Source of the DNA: Shewanella sp. Isolate13
Lineage (GTDB): Bacteria > Pseudomonadota > Gammaproteobacteria > Enterobacterales > Shewanellaceae
Assembly (NCBI RefSeq): GCF_022398325.1
Contig: NZ_JAKEVD010000012.1
Coordinates: forward strand, 52,907-116,906
DNA length: 64,000 bases
Direction: 5' to 3'
The position numbers were made by a program, and so were the translations under genes. Positions within the stretch are counted from its first letter, which is position 1. Each line of letters begins with the position of its first letter. Under the pieces are notes generated by a model. It was given only the letters and a program-made list of their open reading frames with translations. It was not told the DNA's origin and did not search any database. Below are positions 18,393-26,269 of the stretch, one piece after another.

Positions 18393-19493
18393 ATGTCACA
18401 CGGTGATAATTCCATAAGAAAGCAGCAGCGATTTGATAGCGATGCTAACGAACCAGAACCCAAGCTTGCCCACGGCGTCAGCTTCGAGTCCAAAGTTGAA
18501 TTTATTGAAACTGAAACGATAGCCGAACCTGAGCTTAATACCCTTGTCGATGAGCATTTCTGCGGTTTTGAACCCGTTGATTTAGAGCAAGACAAACCCG
18601 CTAAGGCTAAACGTAGCTGGTTAGGAAAATTATGTTTAGCTGGCGTTGCAGTGGTGATTTCAGTAGAAGCCTTTTTGGGGCTGCAAGCGGCTTTTACACA
18701 AAGTAGTTGGTTATTCGGCTTATATGCCGGTGTAACGGCATTAGTCATGCTTTGGGCGGGCAAAGTAACCTTTGTGGAGTGGCGTAAGCTTAAAGCACTT
18801 AAACATATCGAAGATAGCCAATCCATAGGTAACCGTTTAGTGCACAGTATGCAGATGGGGGAGGCGGACCCTTTCATCGATGGGATTGCTGCTAAGTTGC
18901 CAAAAACTACCGAACTAATGAAGTTCGAACAAAGTATCACGCCAGAGCATAATGATGCTGAGAAGTTGATGTTATTCGACTCTATTGTCTTAACCGAGCG
19001 AGACTTAGTCGCTAAGAAAATCGTGCGTCGTTTCGCTCAGGAATCGGCATTGCTCCTCGCAGCTAGCCCGCTAGCGGCATTGGATATGGCAATCATTCTT
19101 TGGCGTAACCAGAGCATGATTAATAAGCTTGCCGCTTGCTATGGTGTGGAGCTTGGCTATTGGAGCAGAATAAAGCTGATCCGCAGTATTATCGGCAATA
19201 TCATCTATGCTGGTTCAAGTGAGATCATTACTGACTTAGGCACCCAGTTATTGTCGGTTGAGATGTCAGGTAAACTGTCGGCGAGACTCGGTCAAGGTTT
19301 AGGTGGCGGGCTATTAACCGCAAGACTCGGTTATCAAGCCATGGCATTGTGTCGTCCGCTTGAGTTTAATGCCCAGTCTAAGCCTAAACTCTCTGGGATC
19401 CATAAAGAACTGCTGCTTAGTTTGAAAGAGCTCTCGGCGAGCGTACTGTCTAAAACTGTGAAAGCCGAAAAGAGTAAAGTCCATAAAGACTAA
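18393..19493 (+). CDS. ycjF: YcjF family inner-membrane protein (DUF697/TIGR01620)
   Basis: Membrane protein of unknown function encoded with YcjX in many gammaproteobacteria. It has 366 residues. A charged N-terminal region of about 75 residues is followed by two membrane helices near 85-130 (LCLAGVAVVISVEAFLGL and LFGLYAGVTALVMLWAG). The DUF697 domain at about 200-335 includes SPLAALDMAIILWRNQ and GGGLLTARLGYQAM. Its place at the end of the psp-ycjXF cluster suggests a role in envelope stress (inference). Confidence 0.92.
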   Translation: MSHGDNSIRKQQRFDSDANEPEPKLAHGVSFESKVEFIETETIAEPELNTLVDEHFCGFEPVDLEQDKPAKAKRSWLGKLCLAGVAVVISVEAFLGLQAAFTQSSWLFGLYAGVTALVMLWAGKVTFVEWRKLKALKHIEDSQSIGNRLVHSMQMGEADPFIDGIAAKLPKTTELMKFEQSITPEHNDAEKLMLFDSIVLTERDLVAKKIVRRFAQESALLLAASPLAALDMAIILWRNQSMINKLAACYGVELGYWSRIKLIRSIIGNIIYAGSSEIITDLGTQLLSVEMSGKLSARLGQGLGGGLLTARLGYQAMALCRPLEFNAQSKPKLSGIHKELLLSLKELSASVLSKTVKAEKSKVHKD

Positions 19494-19866
19494 TTGTTAT
19501 CGAAAGCTAAATGATATCGAAGCGGCTTACCTAAACTAGAGCTCACTATAGCTAGAGCTAATCACAGAAGTCCACATAGAAAGTCCAGTTCATCATAGGC
19601 CGCCAACCTGCGGCCTAATCATTCTCTATCCACCCCTTGCAACTTATTCGTTTGTAACAATCGCTTTACAACTAGATTGAGGCAAATCGTATTCAAATAG
19701 TATGATCTTTATCCAGACTAGTTCATCTTGGTTGCGAAACTCACACCAACCTTTGCTGTTTCAATCGTTCTTCTGAATGGGTTGGTTAATTCAGCCAAAA
19801 ATATTTGCAAAGAACTGATATCAACAACTATTAAAAGATCAGTCGTCATCAAGTTGGGAGAGCATT
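19494..19866. other. Intergenic region with one hairpin, upstream of the methionine gamma-lyase gene
   Basis: 373 bases without a credible gene. An 8-bp stem TAGGCCGC / GCGGCCTA (19596-19617) may end the psp-ycj transcript, though no T-run follows. The remainder is AT-rich and should hold the promoter of the next gene. I see no MetJ-type box or SAM riboswitch. Confidence 0.5.
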
Positions 19867-21048
19867 ATGCAAGATAGATGGCAGCTTGCCACAAAAGTGA
19901 TCCATGCGGGACGTGAACGTAATGAGTCCGGCGCACTAGTGACGCCTCTGTGCCAGAGTGCGACATTCGTATTTGACAGCGCCGAGCAGGGCGCGGCGAG
20001 GTTTTCGGGGAGTGAGCAAGGTTATATTTATACTCGATTAGGCAATCCAACAACGGCGGAGCTTGAGCGTAAAATTGCCGCCCTAGAGGGCAGTGATGCC
20101 GCTGCTGCAACCGCTTCAGGGATGGCAGCGGTGTCGGCAGCCTTATTAGCAAACTTAAGTCATGGCGATCATTTAGTGGCATCCCATGCCGTCTATGGCT
20201 GTACCTTCGCCTTAATGACTTCACAACTGGCTAAGTTTGGCATAGAGGTTACTCTGGTTAACTTTATCGATGAAGCCGCCATTGAAGCCGCGATAAAGCC
20301 TAACACTAAAGTCCTATTTTGCGAGACGCCTGTTAATCCTCATTTGAATGTCTTTAACCTCGATGTTATCGCACAGATCGCTAAGGAGCATAATCTTGTC
20401 AGCATAGTGGATAACACCTTTATGACGCCTCTGCTGCAGCAACCGATTAAACATGGCATCGACATCGTTATTCACAGCGCAACAAAGTATCTCAATGGTC
20501 ACGGTGACGTGATAGCGGGGATTGTGTGCGCCAGTTTTGCACAGATGGAAGTGATCAAGTTTGAAGTGCTTAAGGATGTTGGCGCGGTGATCTCCCCCCA
20601 TGATGCCTGGTTGATTTTGCGAGGCCTAAAAACTTTAGATGTGCGCCTCGAGCGCCACTGTAATAATGCGGAGAAAGTGGCGAGCTATCTTGAGCATCAT
20701 CCAAAAGTGTCAAATGTGTACTACCCAGGGCTTGAAAGCCATGCAGGGTATAAATTGCTAGGCTCACAGATGCGTAGAGCGGGCGGCGTTATCGCCTTTG
20801 AGTTAGATGCGAGTCTTGAGCAGTCAATCAAGTTTATAAATCAGGTATCACTGTTTTCTATTGCGGTAAGCCTTGGGGATGCGGAGTCATTAATTCAGCA
20901 TCCAGCATCGATGACGCACTCACCCTATACCGAAGAGGAGCGAATTGCTGCTGGGATCACCGATAATCTATTGAGGATCTCTGTCGGTCTCGAGTCTGTG
21001 GAGGATATTATTCAGGCTCTTGAAGGTGGTTTAGCAAACTTGGGCTAG
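19867..21048 (+). CDS. megL: Methionine gamma-lyase (PLP-dependent)
   Basis: Cys/Met-metabolism PLP enzyme that splits L-methionine into methanethiol, 2-oxobutyrate and ammonia. It has 393 residues, within the family range. The PLP lysine is Lys207 in SATKYLNGHGD. The residue pattern that marks true methionine gamma-lyases is present: Tyr110-Gly-Cys112 (equivalent to Tyr114/Cys116 of the Pseudomonas enzyme) and Lys236-Asp237 before GAVISPHDAW. Cystathionine gamma-lyase is a less likely alternative because these positions differ there. The ribosome site GGGAGAG precedes the ATG. Confidence 0.9.
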   Translation: MQDRWQLATKVIHAGRERNESGALVTPLCQSATFVFDSAEQGAARFSGSEQGYIYTRLGNPTTAELERKIAALEGSDAAAATASGMAAVSAALLANLSHGDHLVASHAVYGCTFALMTSQLAKFGIEVTLVNFIDEAAIEAAIKPNTKVLFCETPVNPHLNVFNLDVIAQIAKEHNLVSIVDNTFMTPLLQQPIKHGIDIVIHSATKYLNGHGDVIAGIVCASFAQMEVIKFEVLKDVGAVISPHDAWLILRGLKTLDVRLERHCNNAEKVASYLEHHPKVSNVYYPGLESHAGYKLLGSQMRRAGGVIAFELDASLEQSIKFINQVSLFSIAVSLGDAESLIQHPASMTHSPYTEEERIAAGITDNLLRISVGLESVEDIIQALEGGLANLG

Positions 21049-21063
21049 ATGCGAGAGAAGAAA

Positions 21064-21096
21064 GCCCTGCCAAAGAAAGGCAGGGCAGGAGTTTTT
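21064..21096. terminator. Terminator shared by convergent megL and SLC13 transporter genes
   Basis: The stem GCCCTGCC / GGCAGGGC with a 7-base loop is followed by GTTTTT on the plus strand and TTTCTT on the minus strand. The plus-strand T-run overlaps the stop codon (21095-21097) of the opposing transporter gene. Confidence 0.8.
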
Positions 21097-22522
21097 AAAT
21101 TTCCCAGAAAGTATGGGCGATGATATAGAGCACGACCATGCTGATAAAGTTGATAATCACACCCGCCTTCATCATCTCAGACTGTTTGATATAACCAGAG
21201 CCATAAACGATGGCATTAGGTGGTGTCGCAACAGGTAGCATAAAGGCGCAAGAGGCGGCGATACCGATCAATACCGAAAGCATCACCGGAGAGAGACCCA
21301 GCGCTTCGGCGATGGCGGCAAACACCGGAACCAACAATGCCGCACTCGCTGTGTTACTGGCAAATTCTGTCAGCATCACTACGAAGGCGATGACTGCAAA
21401 GGTAAATAGCGCCATATGGGTGTTACCGAAAATGTCGGTGATCCAGTGAGCTAAGAACACACTCGTGCCAGTCGCTTTTAACACAGCGCTTAAGGTTAAT
21501 CCGCCCCCGAACAGGATGAGTACACCCCAATCAGTTGTCGTTTCGATTTTTTTCCACTTAACTAGGCCTAGACCGGCTAAAAGTACGACTGCGCCGAGTG
21601 CCACAATGGTGTCGAATTTTGCGATTCCACCTAGGGCTTGAGAAATGGGCTTACTGAAGATCCAGCAACATACTGTAGTGATAAAGATCAGCAGCGTGAG
21701 TTGTCCTTGAAAAGTGAGTGATTGCTTCTCAGTTTTGACTTCGCAGATCATAGAGAGATCCGGCTTAAAATACAGGTAGAGTGCAATGAGCATCATCGGC
21801 AGCATGATAGCAACGGTGATCAGGCCGAACTCAAGCCAATCGGCAAATGAAAGACCTACTTGAGCCGCCGCGATAGCATTTGGCGGACTGCCGACTAAAG
21901 TACCAATACCGCCAATATTTGCCGAATAGGCGATACCTAATAGCAAGAACAGATAGGTACTCTTATGTTTCTTGATATCGATCTGGTGCAAGATCCCAAG
22001 TGCTAGTGGTAACATCATCGCAGTCGTTGCGGTGTTACTGATCCACATTGAAAGACCCGCGGTGATCCCGAATAGCATCAAGCAGGCGACAGACAAGCGT
22101 CCTTTTGATGCTCCCAGAACTTGTTGGGCAATTAATTTATCTATACCTTGGTAATTTAGCGCGGCCGCTAGTACAAATCCGCCGAAGAACAGATAGATAA
22201 TGGGGTTAGCAAAGTTGCTCATGGCCGCTTGGGTTTCGAATACACCAAATAGCACAGCTAGAATAGGAATTAAAATAGCGGTGACACTGATATGAATTGC
22301 TTCTGTTAGCCATAATATTGCCGCGAACACTAGCATTGCTAAGCCTGTGTTGACGCCTTGCTCGAAGGGAAGGAAGTTATACATCAAAAATAACAGCAGG
22401 ATATCTGCAGCGAGAATGACGATGTTCTTCTGCTGCTTTGACATTTTGCCATCAGTATTATCGGGTACTTTTGTTGATTCAAATGACATTGGAATGTCCA
22501 TTATTATTTTAGGTTGGCTCAC
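21095..22522 (-). CDS. SLC13/DASS family sodium:dicarboxylate symporter
   Basis: Predicted sodium-coupled di- or tricarboxylate transporter of the inner membrane, related to VcINDY. It has about 475 residues with 10-12 hydrophobic segments. The two SNT substrate and sodium motifs are present ([10 protein letters not shown] and [10 protein letters not shown]), each followed by a PPNAI loop (GSPPNAI and ATPPNAI), which marks the internal repeat. The longest frame starts with GTG at 22522; ATG codons at 22501 and 22489 are alternatives and the last is the most family-like. A CRP-type site lies about 230 bases upstream. Confidence 0.88.
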   Translation of the reverse strand: MSQPKIIMDIPMSFESTKVPDNTDGKMSKQQKNIVILAADILLLFLMYNFLPFEQGVNTGLAMLVFAAILWLTEAIHISVTAILIPILAVLFGVFETQAAMSNFANPIIYLFFGGFVLAAALNYQGIDKLIAQQVLGASKGRLSVACLMLFGITAGLSMWISNTATTAMMLPLALGILHQIDIKKHKSTYLFLLLGIAYSANIGGIGTLVGSPPNAIAAAQVGLSFADWLEFGLITVAIMLPMMLIALYLYFKPDLSMICEVKTEKQSLTFQGQLTLLIFITTVCCWIFSKPISQALGGIAKFDTIVALGAVVLLAGLGLVKWKKIETTTDWGVLILFGGGLTLSAVLKATGTSVFLAHWITDIFGNTHMALFTFAVIAFVVMLTEFASNTASAALLVPVFAAIAEALGLSPVMLSVLIGIAASCAFMLPVATPPNAIVYGSGYIKQSEMMKAGVIINFISMVVLYIIAHTFWEI

Positions 22523-22877
22523 TCTAGTCTAGGTTTACTTAAGTTCAAAATTTTAAACTCGGTTAAAAACTTTCAAGTTTGACCTGCTTTTAATGTGCTA
22601 CTCATCACGCTTGCCCCGCAATTTAAGATACCTATCACCTTGGCTTGTTTTGTTATTTCGAAATTAATCTGTCAAAGGGGCATTTAATACAGAAGTCATG
22701 CAAGTTACTGAAAGTTAGCTGTCATGCTCTAGCTGTGATCGTGATCACTTTAATCGTCAGCGTCATGTGATGCTTGTCCGTTATTGGCTGAAACCGAGGT
22801 CATGATCTACATTAACATTGTGGCTAAGGAAAAGGGATTGAGGCCACACCTTTAAGGATAAATAAAAGGAGAAGTTC
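22523..22877. other. Divergent intergenic region, SLC13 transporter / comEA
   Basis: 355 bases carrying the promoters of both flanking genes and the CRP-type site. No further gene or repeat is visible. Confidence 0.5.
22734..22749. promoter_or_regulatory. CRP-type binding site between the SLC13 gene and comEA
   Basis: TGTGATCGTGATCACT fits TGTGA-N6-TCACA except for the last base. It lies about 130 bases before the comEA ATG and about 210-245 bases before the transporter starts. Dicarboxylate uptake and competence are both CRP-linked in related bacteria, so either gene could be the target. It is a standard CRP site, not the CRP-S (TGCGA) type of competence genes. Confidence 0.6.
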
Positions 22878-23195
22878 ATGAATAAAGTATTTTTGTCTGT
22901 TTTATGCCTATCTAGTGTATTAATGTTCCCCGCTTTAGCGGAAACTAAAGTGGCAGAAATGCCAACCTCCCAGCAGCAAGCCAAGCAATCAGTAGCTAAG
23001 TCAGAGTTGATTAAGATTAATAGCGCGACGGCAGAGGAGTTATCGACTCTCAATGGTATTGGTGAATCGAAAGCTGCCGCAATCGTGGAATATCGAAAAA
23101 CTCATGGGAATTTCAGTTCTGTCGAACAACTGACTAACGTAAAGGGGATTGGTGAGAAATTGATTGAGAAAAACCGCAGCCAATTAAGTTTGTAA
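22878..23195 (+). CDS. comEA: ComEA family helix-hairpin-helix DNA-binding protein
   Basis: Periplasmic DNA-binding protein of the ComEA family, which pulls transforming DNA through the outer membrane in Vibrio. It has 105 residues. A signal peptide ends near residue 21 (MFPALAE) and a short Gln-rich linker follows. The HhH domain covers about 45-105, with INSATAEELSTLNGIGESKA and VEQLTNVKGIGEKLIEKN. It lacks the membrane anchor of Gram-positive ComEA, as usual in Gram-negatives. The ribosome site AAAGGAGAAG is strong. The gene is monocistronic. Confidence 0.9.
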   Translation: MNKVFLSVLCLSSVLMFPALAETKVAEMPTSQQQAKQSVAKSELIKINSATAEELSTLNGIGESKAAAIVEYRKTHGNFSSVEQLTNVKGIGEKLIEKNRSQLSL

Positions 23196-23218
23196 CGATT
23201 TTCGCTTGTAAATACCCT

Positions 23219-23247
23219 AAAAGCCCTTTTTAAAAGGGCTTTTGTTT
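23219..23247 (+). terminator. Rho-independent terminator of comEA
   Basis: The stem AAAAGCCCTTT / AAAGGGCTTTT, followed by GTTT, lies 24 bases after the comEA stop. Confidence 0.88.
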
Positions 23248-23296
23248 ATAGAATCATCGATCAAACCAAAACCGGGCCAAGTTGGGCGATAATCAC

Positions 23297-23325
23297 TTGA
23301 TTGATGGCGGTGCATGGTAGATAAT
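23297..23325 (+). promoter_or_regulatory. Sigma-70 promoter of ffs
   Basis: TTGATT (23297-23302), a 17-base spacer and GATAAT (23320-23325), followed by the GC-rich discriminator GCAGCCG typical of stable-RNA promoters. Transcription should start near 23332. That gives a leader of about 33 bases with a 7-bp hairpin (TTTGGAG / CTCCAAA), expected to be removed by RNase P. Confidence 0.7.
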
Positions 23326-23364
23326 GCAGCCGTTCTTTGGAGTTACCCTCCAAAAGAAATCAGT

Positions 23365-23474
23365 GGTGACCCTAGGGTCCCCCCGCAATGATAACTTGTG
23401 AACTCGGCCAGGCCTGGAAGGGAGCAACCGCAGCAAGTGACTCATGTGCCGGGGTGCGGCTCTAGGGGAGCCTC
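23365..23474 (+). ncRNA. ffs: Signal recognition particle RNA (4.5S RNA)
   Basis: Small bacterial SRP RNA that binds Ffh and FtsY for co-translational membrane targeting. The conserved domain IV is plain: a GGAA tetraloop in GGCCTGGAAGGGAGCAACC, with the symmetric loop AGCA and the long flanking arms. The distal arms pair over at least ten positions (CCCTAGGGTC with GGCTCTAGGG), including wobble pairs. The length of about 110 bases fits E. coli 4.5S RNA (114). The ends are estimated from pairing and may be off by several bases. The 3' half is the source of the tandem partial copies downstream. Confidence 0.9.
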
Positions 23475-23614
23475 CAAAACTCCCCTCTAAAGTAATAAAC
23501 CCCTGATTTTAATAGATTATTTGACTGACCACTTTAGTTGTAACCTATAAATCGACCTACTTGTACAATTCGTGTGTACCACCTTGTCAGAGTATATAGC
23601 GTCTTGGCTTACGA
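23420..23614 (+). repeat. Tandem array unit 1: 3' half of ffs plus about 140-base spacer
   Basis: This unit begins inside ffs at GGGAGCAACCGCAGC and runs to just before the next occurrence 195 bases later. The spacer from about 23,490 (AAAGTAATAAACCCCTGATTTTAAT...) to 23,614 is almost identical to that of unit 2. It holds GTGTACCACC at 23574-23583 and ends with TTGGCTTACGA in place of the SRP loop sequence. Confidence 0.85.
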
Positions 23615-23819
23615 GGGAGCAACCGCAGCAAGTGACTCATGTGGCTGATATAGTCAATGTGCGGCTCTAGGGGAGCCACCAAAACCCCCTTTTAAAGTAA
23701 TAAACTCCTGATTTTAATGGATTATTTAACTGAAAATTTTAGTTGCAACCTATAAATCGACCTACTTGTACAATTCGTGTGTACCACCTTGTCAGAAAAT
23801 ATGGCGTCTTGGCTTACAA
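23615..23819 (+). repeat. Tandem array unit 2: partial ffs copy with altered stem and loop, plus spacer
   Basis: 29 bases identical to ffs (GGGAGCAACCGCAGCAAGTG then ACTCATGTG) are followed by a replaced segment GGCTGATATAGTCAAT, then 19 bases identical to the ffs 3' arm (GTGCGGCTCTAGGGGAGCC) and a spacer like that of unit 1. The ffs 5' arm and the GGAA tetraloop are absent, so it cannot be a normal SRP RNA. The sequence just upstream can pair with the new segment to form a different long hairpin. The period to unit 3 is 205 bases. Confidence 0.85.
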
Positions 23820-23905
23820 GGGAGCAACCGCAGCAAGTGACTCATGTGGCTTATATAGTCAATGTGCGGCTCTAGGGGAGCCTCAAAACTCCCCTCAGTT
23901 CTTAA
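23820..23905 (+). repeat. Tandem array unit 3: second altered ffs copy, array end
   Basis: The same 29-base and 19-base blocks as ffs are present with the unit-2 type insert (GGCTTATATAGTCAAT, one base different). Homology stops shortly after the GGGGAG / CTCCCC hairpin near 23,905 and unrelated AT-rich sequence follows. Units 2 and 3 resemble each other more than ffs, so one probably arose from the other. Confidence 0.85.
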
Positions 23906-24254
23906 AATTCAACTGTTTACCTTAAATTTATAAGATGATGCTGCAAGTGGTACACTTGGTGGTACATATTGGCTATTCAAATTTATCAATCTCGTCATAA
24001 CATTTGGTGTGAGCGAATAGTCGTAGCTAAAGAATAGATACGCCCACTTAAAAAGGTGTGAGCTTGGTTAGTAAGTGTTTTATAACTGCTCAATAGGTGG
24101 GGGGGGGCAGAGGCACTCAGGAAGCGACTGGGTGACCTTTTCAGTGAGGCAACACTTAGCCCGAAATTATTTGGCTTAAAATCAATTGTTATGAAGCTAA
24201 TTGTTTTGAAATTAAATAGCCTGGAATTTGTTTTAAATTAAAAACTTAGCACTA
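23906..24254. other. AT-rich region after the ffs array
   Basis: About 350 bases without a supported gene. It holds the GTGGTACAC pair (23947-23967) and a run of nine G residues near 24,099-24,107. It may be leftover sequence of an inserted element. Confidence 0.45.
23947..23967. repeat. Inverted counterparts of the GTGTACCAC motif
   Basis: GTGGTACAC (23947-23955) and GGTGGTACAT (23958-23967) stand as a direct pair. The reverse complement GTGTACCACC occurs in the spacers at 23574-23583 and 23779-23788. Short repeated words in opposite orientations flanking a gene 3' end resemble arm-type sites of tyrosine recombinases (inference). Confidence 0.45.
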
Positions 24255-24521
24255 TCAAGTCAATTGTTTATTAGCATCTTTTAGGAAAGCGCGAGACTTC
24301 TCTAGTGCTTGTTGAATTTCCGCTTTCATCTGTTGCAGTTCGTTATAGTCTTCAAAGAAGTAAGTATCGACTAAATGGCGGATGTAACGGACAGGGAGCT
24401 GGTTTAGAGTGACACAACAGAGATCGGCTAAGTAGTCCTCTGGTAGTTCATCCAGCAGGCCCTCATCAGAAAGCTGCTCGAGTAGTAGTACTTCATAGTA
24501 GTTTCTAATTTCTAGTTGCAT
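24255..24521 (-). CDS. Late competence development ComFB-like protein
   Basis: Small cytoplasmic protein of 88 residues resembling the ComFB family (PF10719), whose molecular role is poorly known; some members bind cyclic dinucleotides. The family-like core is YLADLCCVTLNQLPVRYIRHLVDTYFF, similar to the ALNRLPPRY segment of ComFB. A helical C-terminus follows. The ATG at 24521 has a strong ribosome site (AAGGAGCG); a longer frame to 24614 is rejected. It is the last gene of the dinG cluster, 49 bases after the deacetylase gene. Confidence 0.75.
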   Translation of the reverse strand: MQLEIRNYYEVLLLEQLSDEGLLDELPEDYLADLCCVTLNQLPVRYIRHLVDTYFFEDYNELQQMKAEIQQALEKSRAFLKDANKQLT

Positions 24522-24570
24522 ATAACGCTCCTTGTTTGGTGCTATGGGCTGCTTACAATATAGTGCGCGC

Positions 24571-25500
24571 CTATAAGCTTGAACCTGTCGATTGCCAGAT
24601 GCTATTGGCGGCAATAAAAAGTTGGCTATGAAGCAGACTGAGTTTTACCATGTCTTTACTGTAGCCCCCTCCAATAACACAAGCAATGGGTATTTTTGCC
24701 ATTTTTGCTTGGCGGATGACTTCATTGTCGCGCTCACGGATCCCAGCTGTTGATACATCGAAGTAGCCTAGGTTATCGTCTGTATGAATATCGACCCCAG
24801 CATCGTAAATAATGAGATCCGGTTTATGCAGTCGAATAAGATAGGCAAGGGTCTGCTTAACCGTTTCTAGATACTCCTTATCACTCGTGCCTCTTGAGAG
24901 CTCGATATCGTAGTCTGATATCTGTTTTCGCGCAGGGAAGTTCTGCTGGCAGTGGATTGAGCTGGTGATAATCTCATCGTGTGATGTCATCATGGTCGCC
25001 GTGCCGTCACCTTGGTGGACATCACAGTCGAAAATAAGCACGGTTTCAATATTGTCAATTTGCAGACTATATACAGCGGCGAGGGCGAGATCGTTAAAGA
25101 TGCAGTAGCCACTGCCAAAGTGCTGGTGGGCATGGTGGTAGCCGCCACTTAAATGCAGAGCGCAGCCGTGTTTAATGGCTAGCTTACAGGTGAGTGCGGT
25201 TCCTGCAACTGAGTATAGGGTTCGCTTGACTAAGTGCTCGCTCCATGGAAAACCGATGCGACGCATTATTTTGCTATCCAGTTCACCTGAAATAAAGTCT
25301 TCCACATAGCCTTGCTCATGTAATGCTGCGAGATATTCAAAATCGGCTTTTGTCGGAGAGATAAATTGAGATGGCGTAGCAATACCTTGGTTAAGTAGGT
25401 AGTCGTATAAGGCGTGGTATTTGCTGATTGGGAATCTATGGTTGGAGGGTAACGCCAGCTGAGAGTAGCTGGCGTGATATACCAAAGGGAGCGTGCTCAA
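24571..25500 (-). CDS. Histone deacetylase superfamily protein (class IV-like, HDAC/AcuC type)
   Basis: Predicted zinc-dependent amidohydrolase that deacetylates a lysine or small acetylated amine; the substrate is unknown. It has 309 residues. The catalytic His pair is His122-His123 in GGYHHAHQHFGSG. The metal motif is DCDVHQGDGTA (about 158-168), and a later acidic metal site lies in YDAGVDIHTDDNLG. The start is TTG at 25500, chosen because family members begin just before LPLVYHASYS; no ATG is available nearby and the ribosome site is weak. It sits between yccT and the ComFB-like gene. Confidence 0.85.
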   Translation of the reverse strand: MSTLPLVYHASYSQLALPSNHRFPISKYHALYDYLLNQGIATPSQFISPTKADFEYLAALHEQGYVEDFISGELDSKIMRRIGFPWSEHLVKRTLYSVAGTALTCKLAIKHGCALHLSGGYHHAHQHFGSGYCIFNDLALAAVYSLQIDNIETVLIFDCDVHQGDGTATMMTSHDEIITSSIHCQQNFPARKQISDYDIELSRGTSDKEYLETVKQTLAYLIRLHKPDLIIYDAGVDIHTDDNLGYFDVSTAGIRERDNEVIRQAKMAKIPIACVIGGGYSKDMVKLSLLHSQLFIAANSIWQSTGSSL

Positions 25501-25549
25501 TTTAGAGTCGACTCTGATAATTTCTTTACAAATGCTTTAAAACAATAGC

Positions 25550-26260
25550 TTAAAGTTGTTTAATTGCCCAGCTCATGAACTCTTTGCGAGTCTGCTCGTC
25601 GGCGTGTAACCACCAGTACTGTAACATCTGCTCGGCTTTTGCTGCATCTTCGGCTGAAGTAGCGGGTGTTGTTGCGTTAGCAGCAGCAACTGCTGGCATA
25701 GTCGCAGCTGCGGCTGGAGAAGGCTTGCTTACAGGGGCTGTTGGTGCAGGTGTTACAGCTGCTGCGGAGCCCGTAACTGCTGCGGCCTCGGCATCGATGT
25801 CAGTTGCGTCATTACCACTGAATAGGCGAGAAACAAATGACTCTTCGCTAATGTTGGTTTGGGTTACTTTGTAGTTAACTAAACCGTTATCTTCGCGGAT
25901 CACAACAACTTGTGGCGCTTTGGCGAAGCTTTTAGGGTTTTTGACAAATTCGCCGTCGGCTGGCTTTAGCTGATAGCTAAAATCACCGTCGACATCGATT
26001 GTCACGATAAAGGCGTTAGACTTTACATTGGTTTCACTGTCGCTAAAGTCGTCTTCAACAAGATCGTTATAGCGGATGGCAATCTTGTGAGTACCTTTAT
26101 CTAGTTCAATCTCTGACTTATGGTTAAACAGGCTAGTCTTAATCTCTTGGCCATCGACTGCGATGTATTCAAAAGCCATTGGGATGTTGAAATCAGCGGC
26201 AAAAGCGGCTGAAGAACCACATAGAGCAAGAAGTGCGGTAATGGTTAAACGTGGTTTCAT
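25550..26260 (-). CDS. DUF2057 family periplasmic protein (YccT/CsgI-like)
   Basis: Secreted protein of the UPF0319/DUF2057 family; E. coli YccT (CsgI) has been linked to curli assembly control. It has 236 residues. A signal peptide is cleaved near residue 21 (AAFA then ADFN). The conserved part at about 22-130 includes [11 protein letters not shown] and [18 protein letters not shown] long Ala/Pro/Thr-rich linker (about 155-205) precedes a C-terminal helix [18 protein letters not shown]. The ribosome site TAAGGAAC is good. It begins 9 bases after priC. Confidence 0.82.
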   Translation of the reverse strand: MKPRLTITALLALCGSSAAFAADFNIPMAFEYIAVDGQEIKTSLFNHKSEIELDKGTHKIAIRYNDLVEDDFSDSETNVKSNAFIVTIDVDGDFSYQLKPADGEFVKNPKSFAKAPQVVVIREDNGLVNYKVTQTNISEESFVSRLFSGNDATDIDAEAAAVTGSAAAVTPAPTAPVSKPSPAAAATMPAVAAANATTPATSAEDAAKAEQMLQYWWLHADEQTRKEFMSWAIKQL

Positions 26261-26269
26261 TTTTGTTCC

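Noticed and set aside
19494..19866. SAM riboswitch or MetJ site before methionine gamma-lyase
   Set aside because: No AGACGTCT-type box and no recognisable riboswitch core.
23420..23905. Possible CRISPR array
   Set aside because: Only three units at about 200-base periods, with near-identical spacers, derived from ffs; no cas genes.
23743..23925. 60-codon frame across the ffs array
   Set aside because: It lies in SRP-derived repeat sequence, has no ribosome site and no protein likeness.
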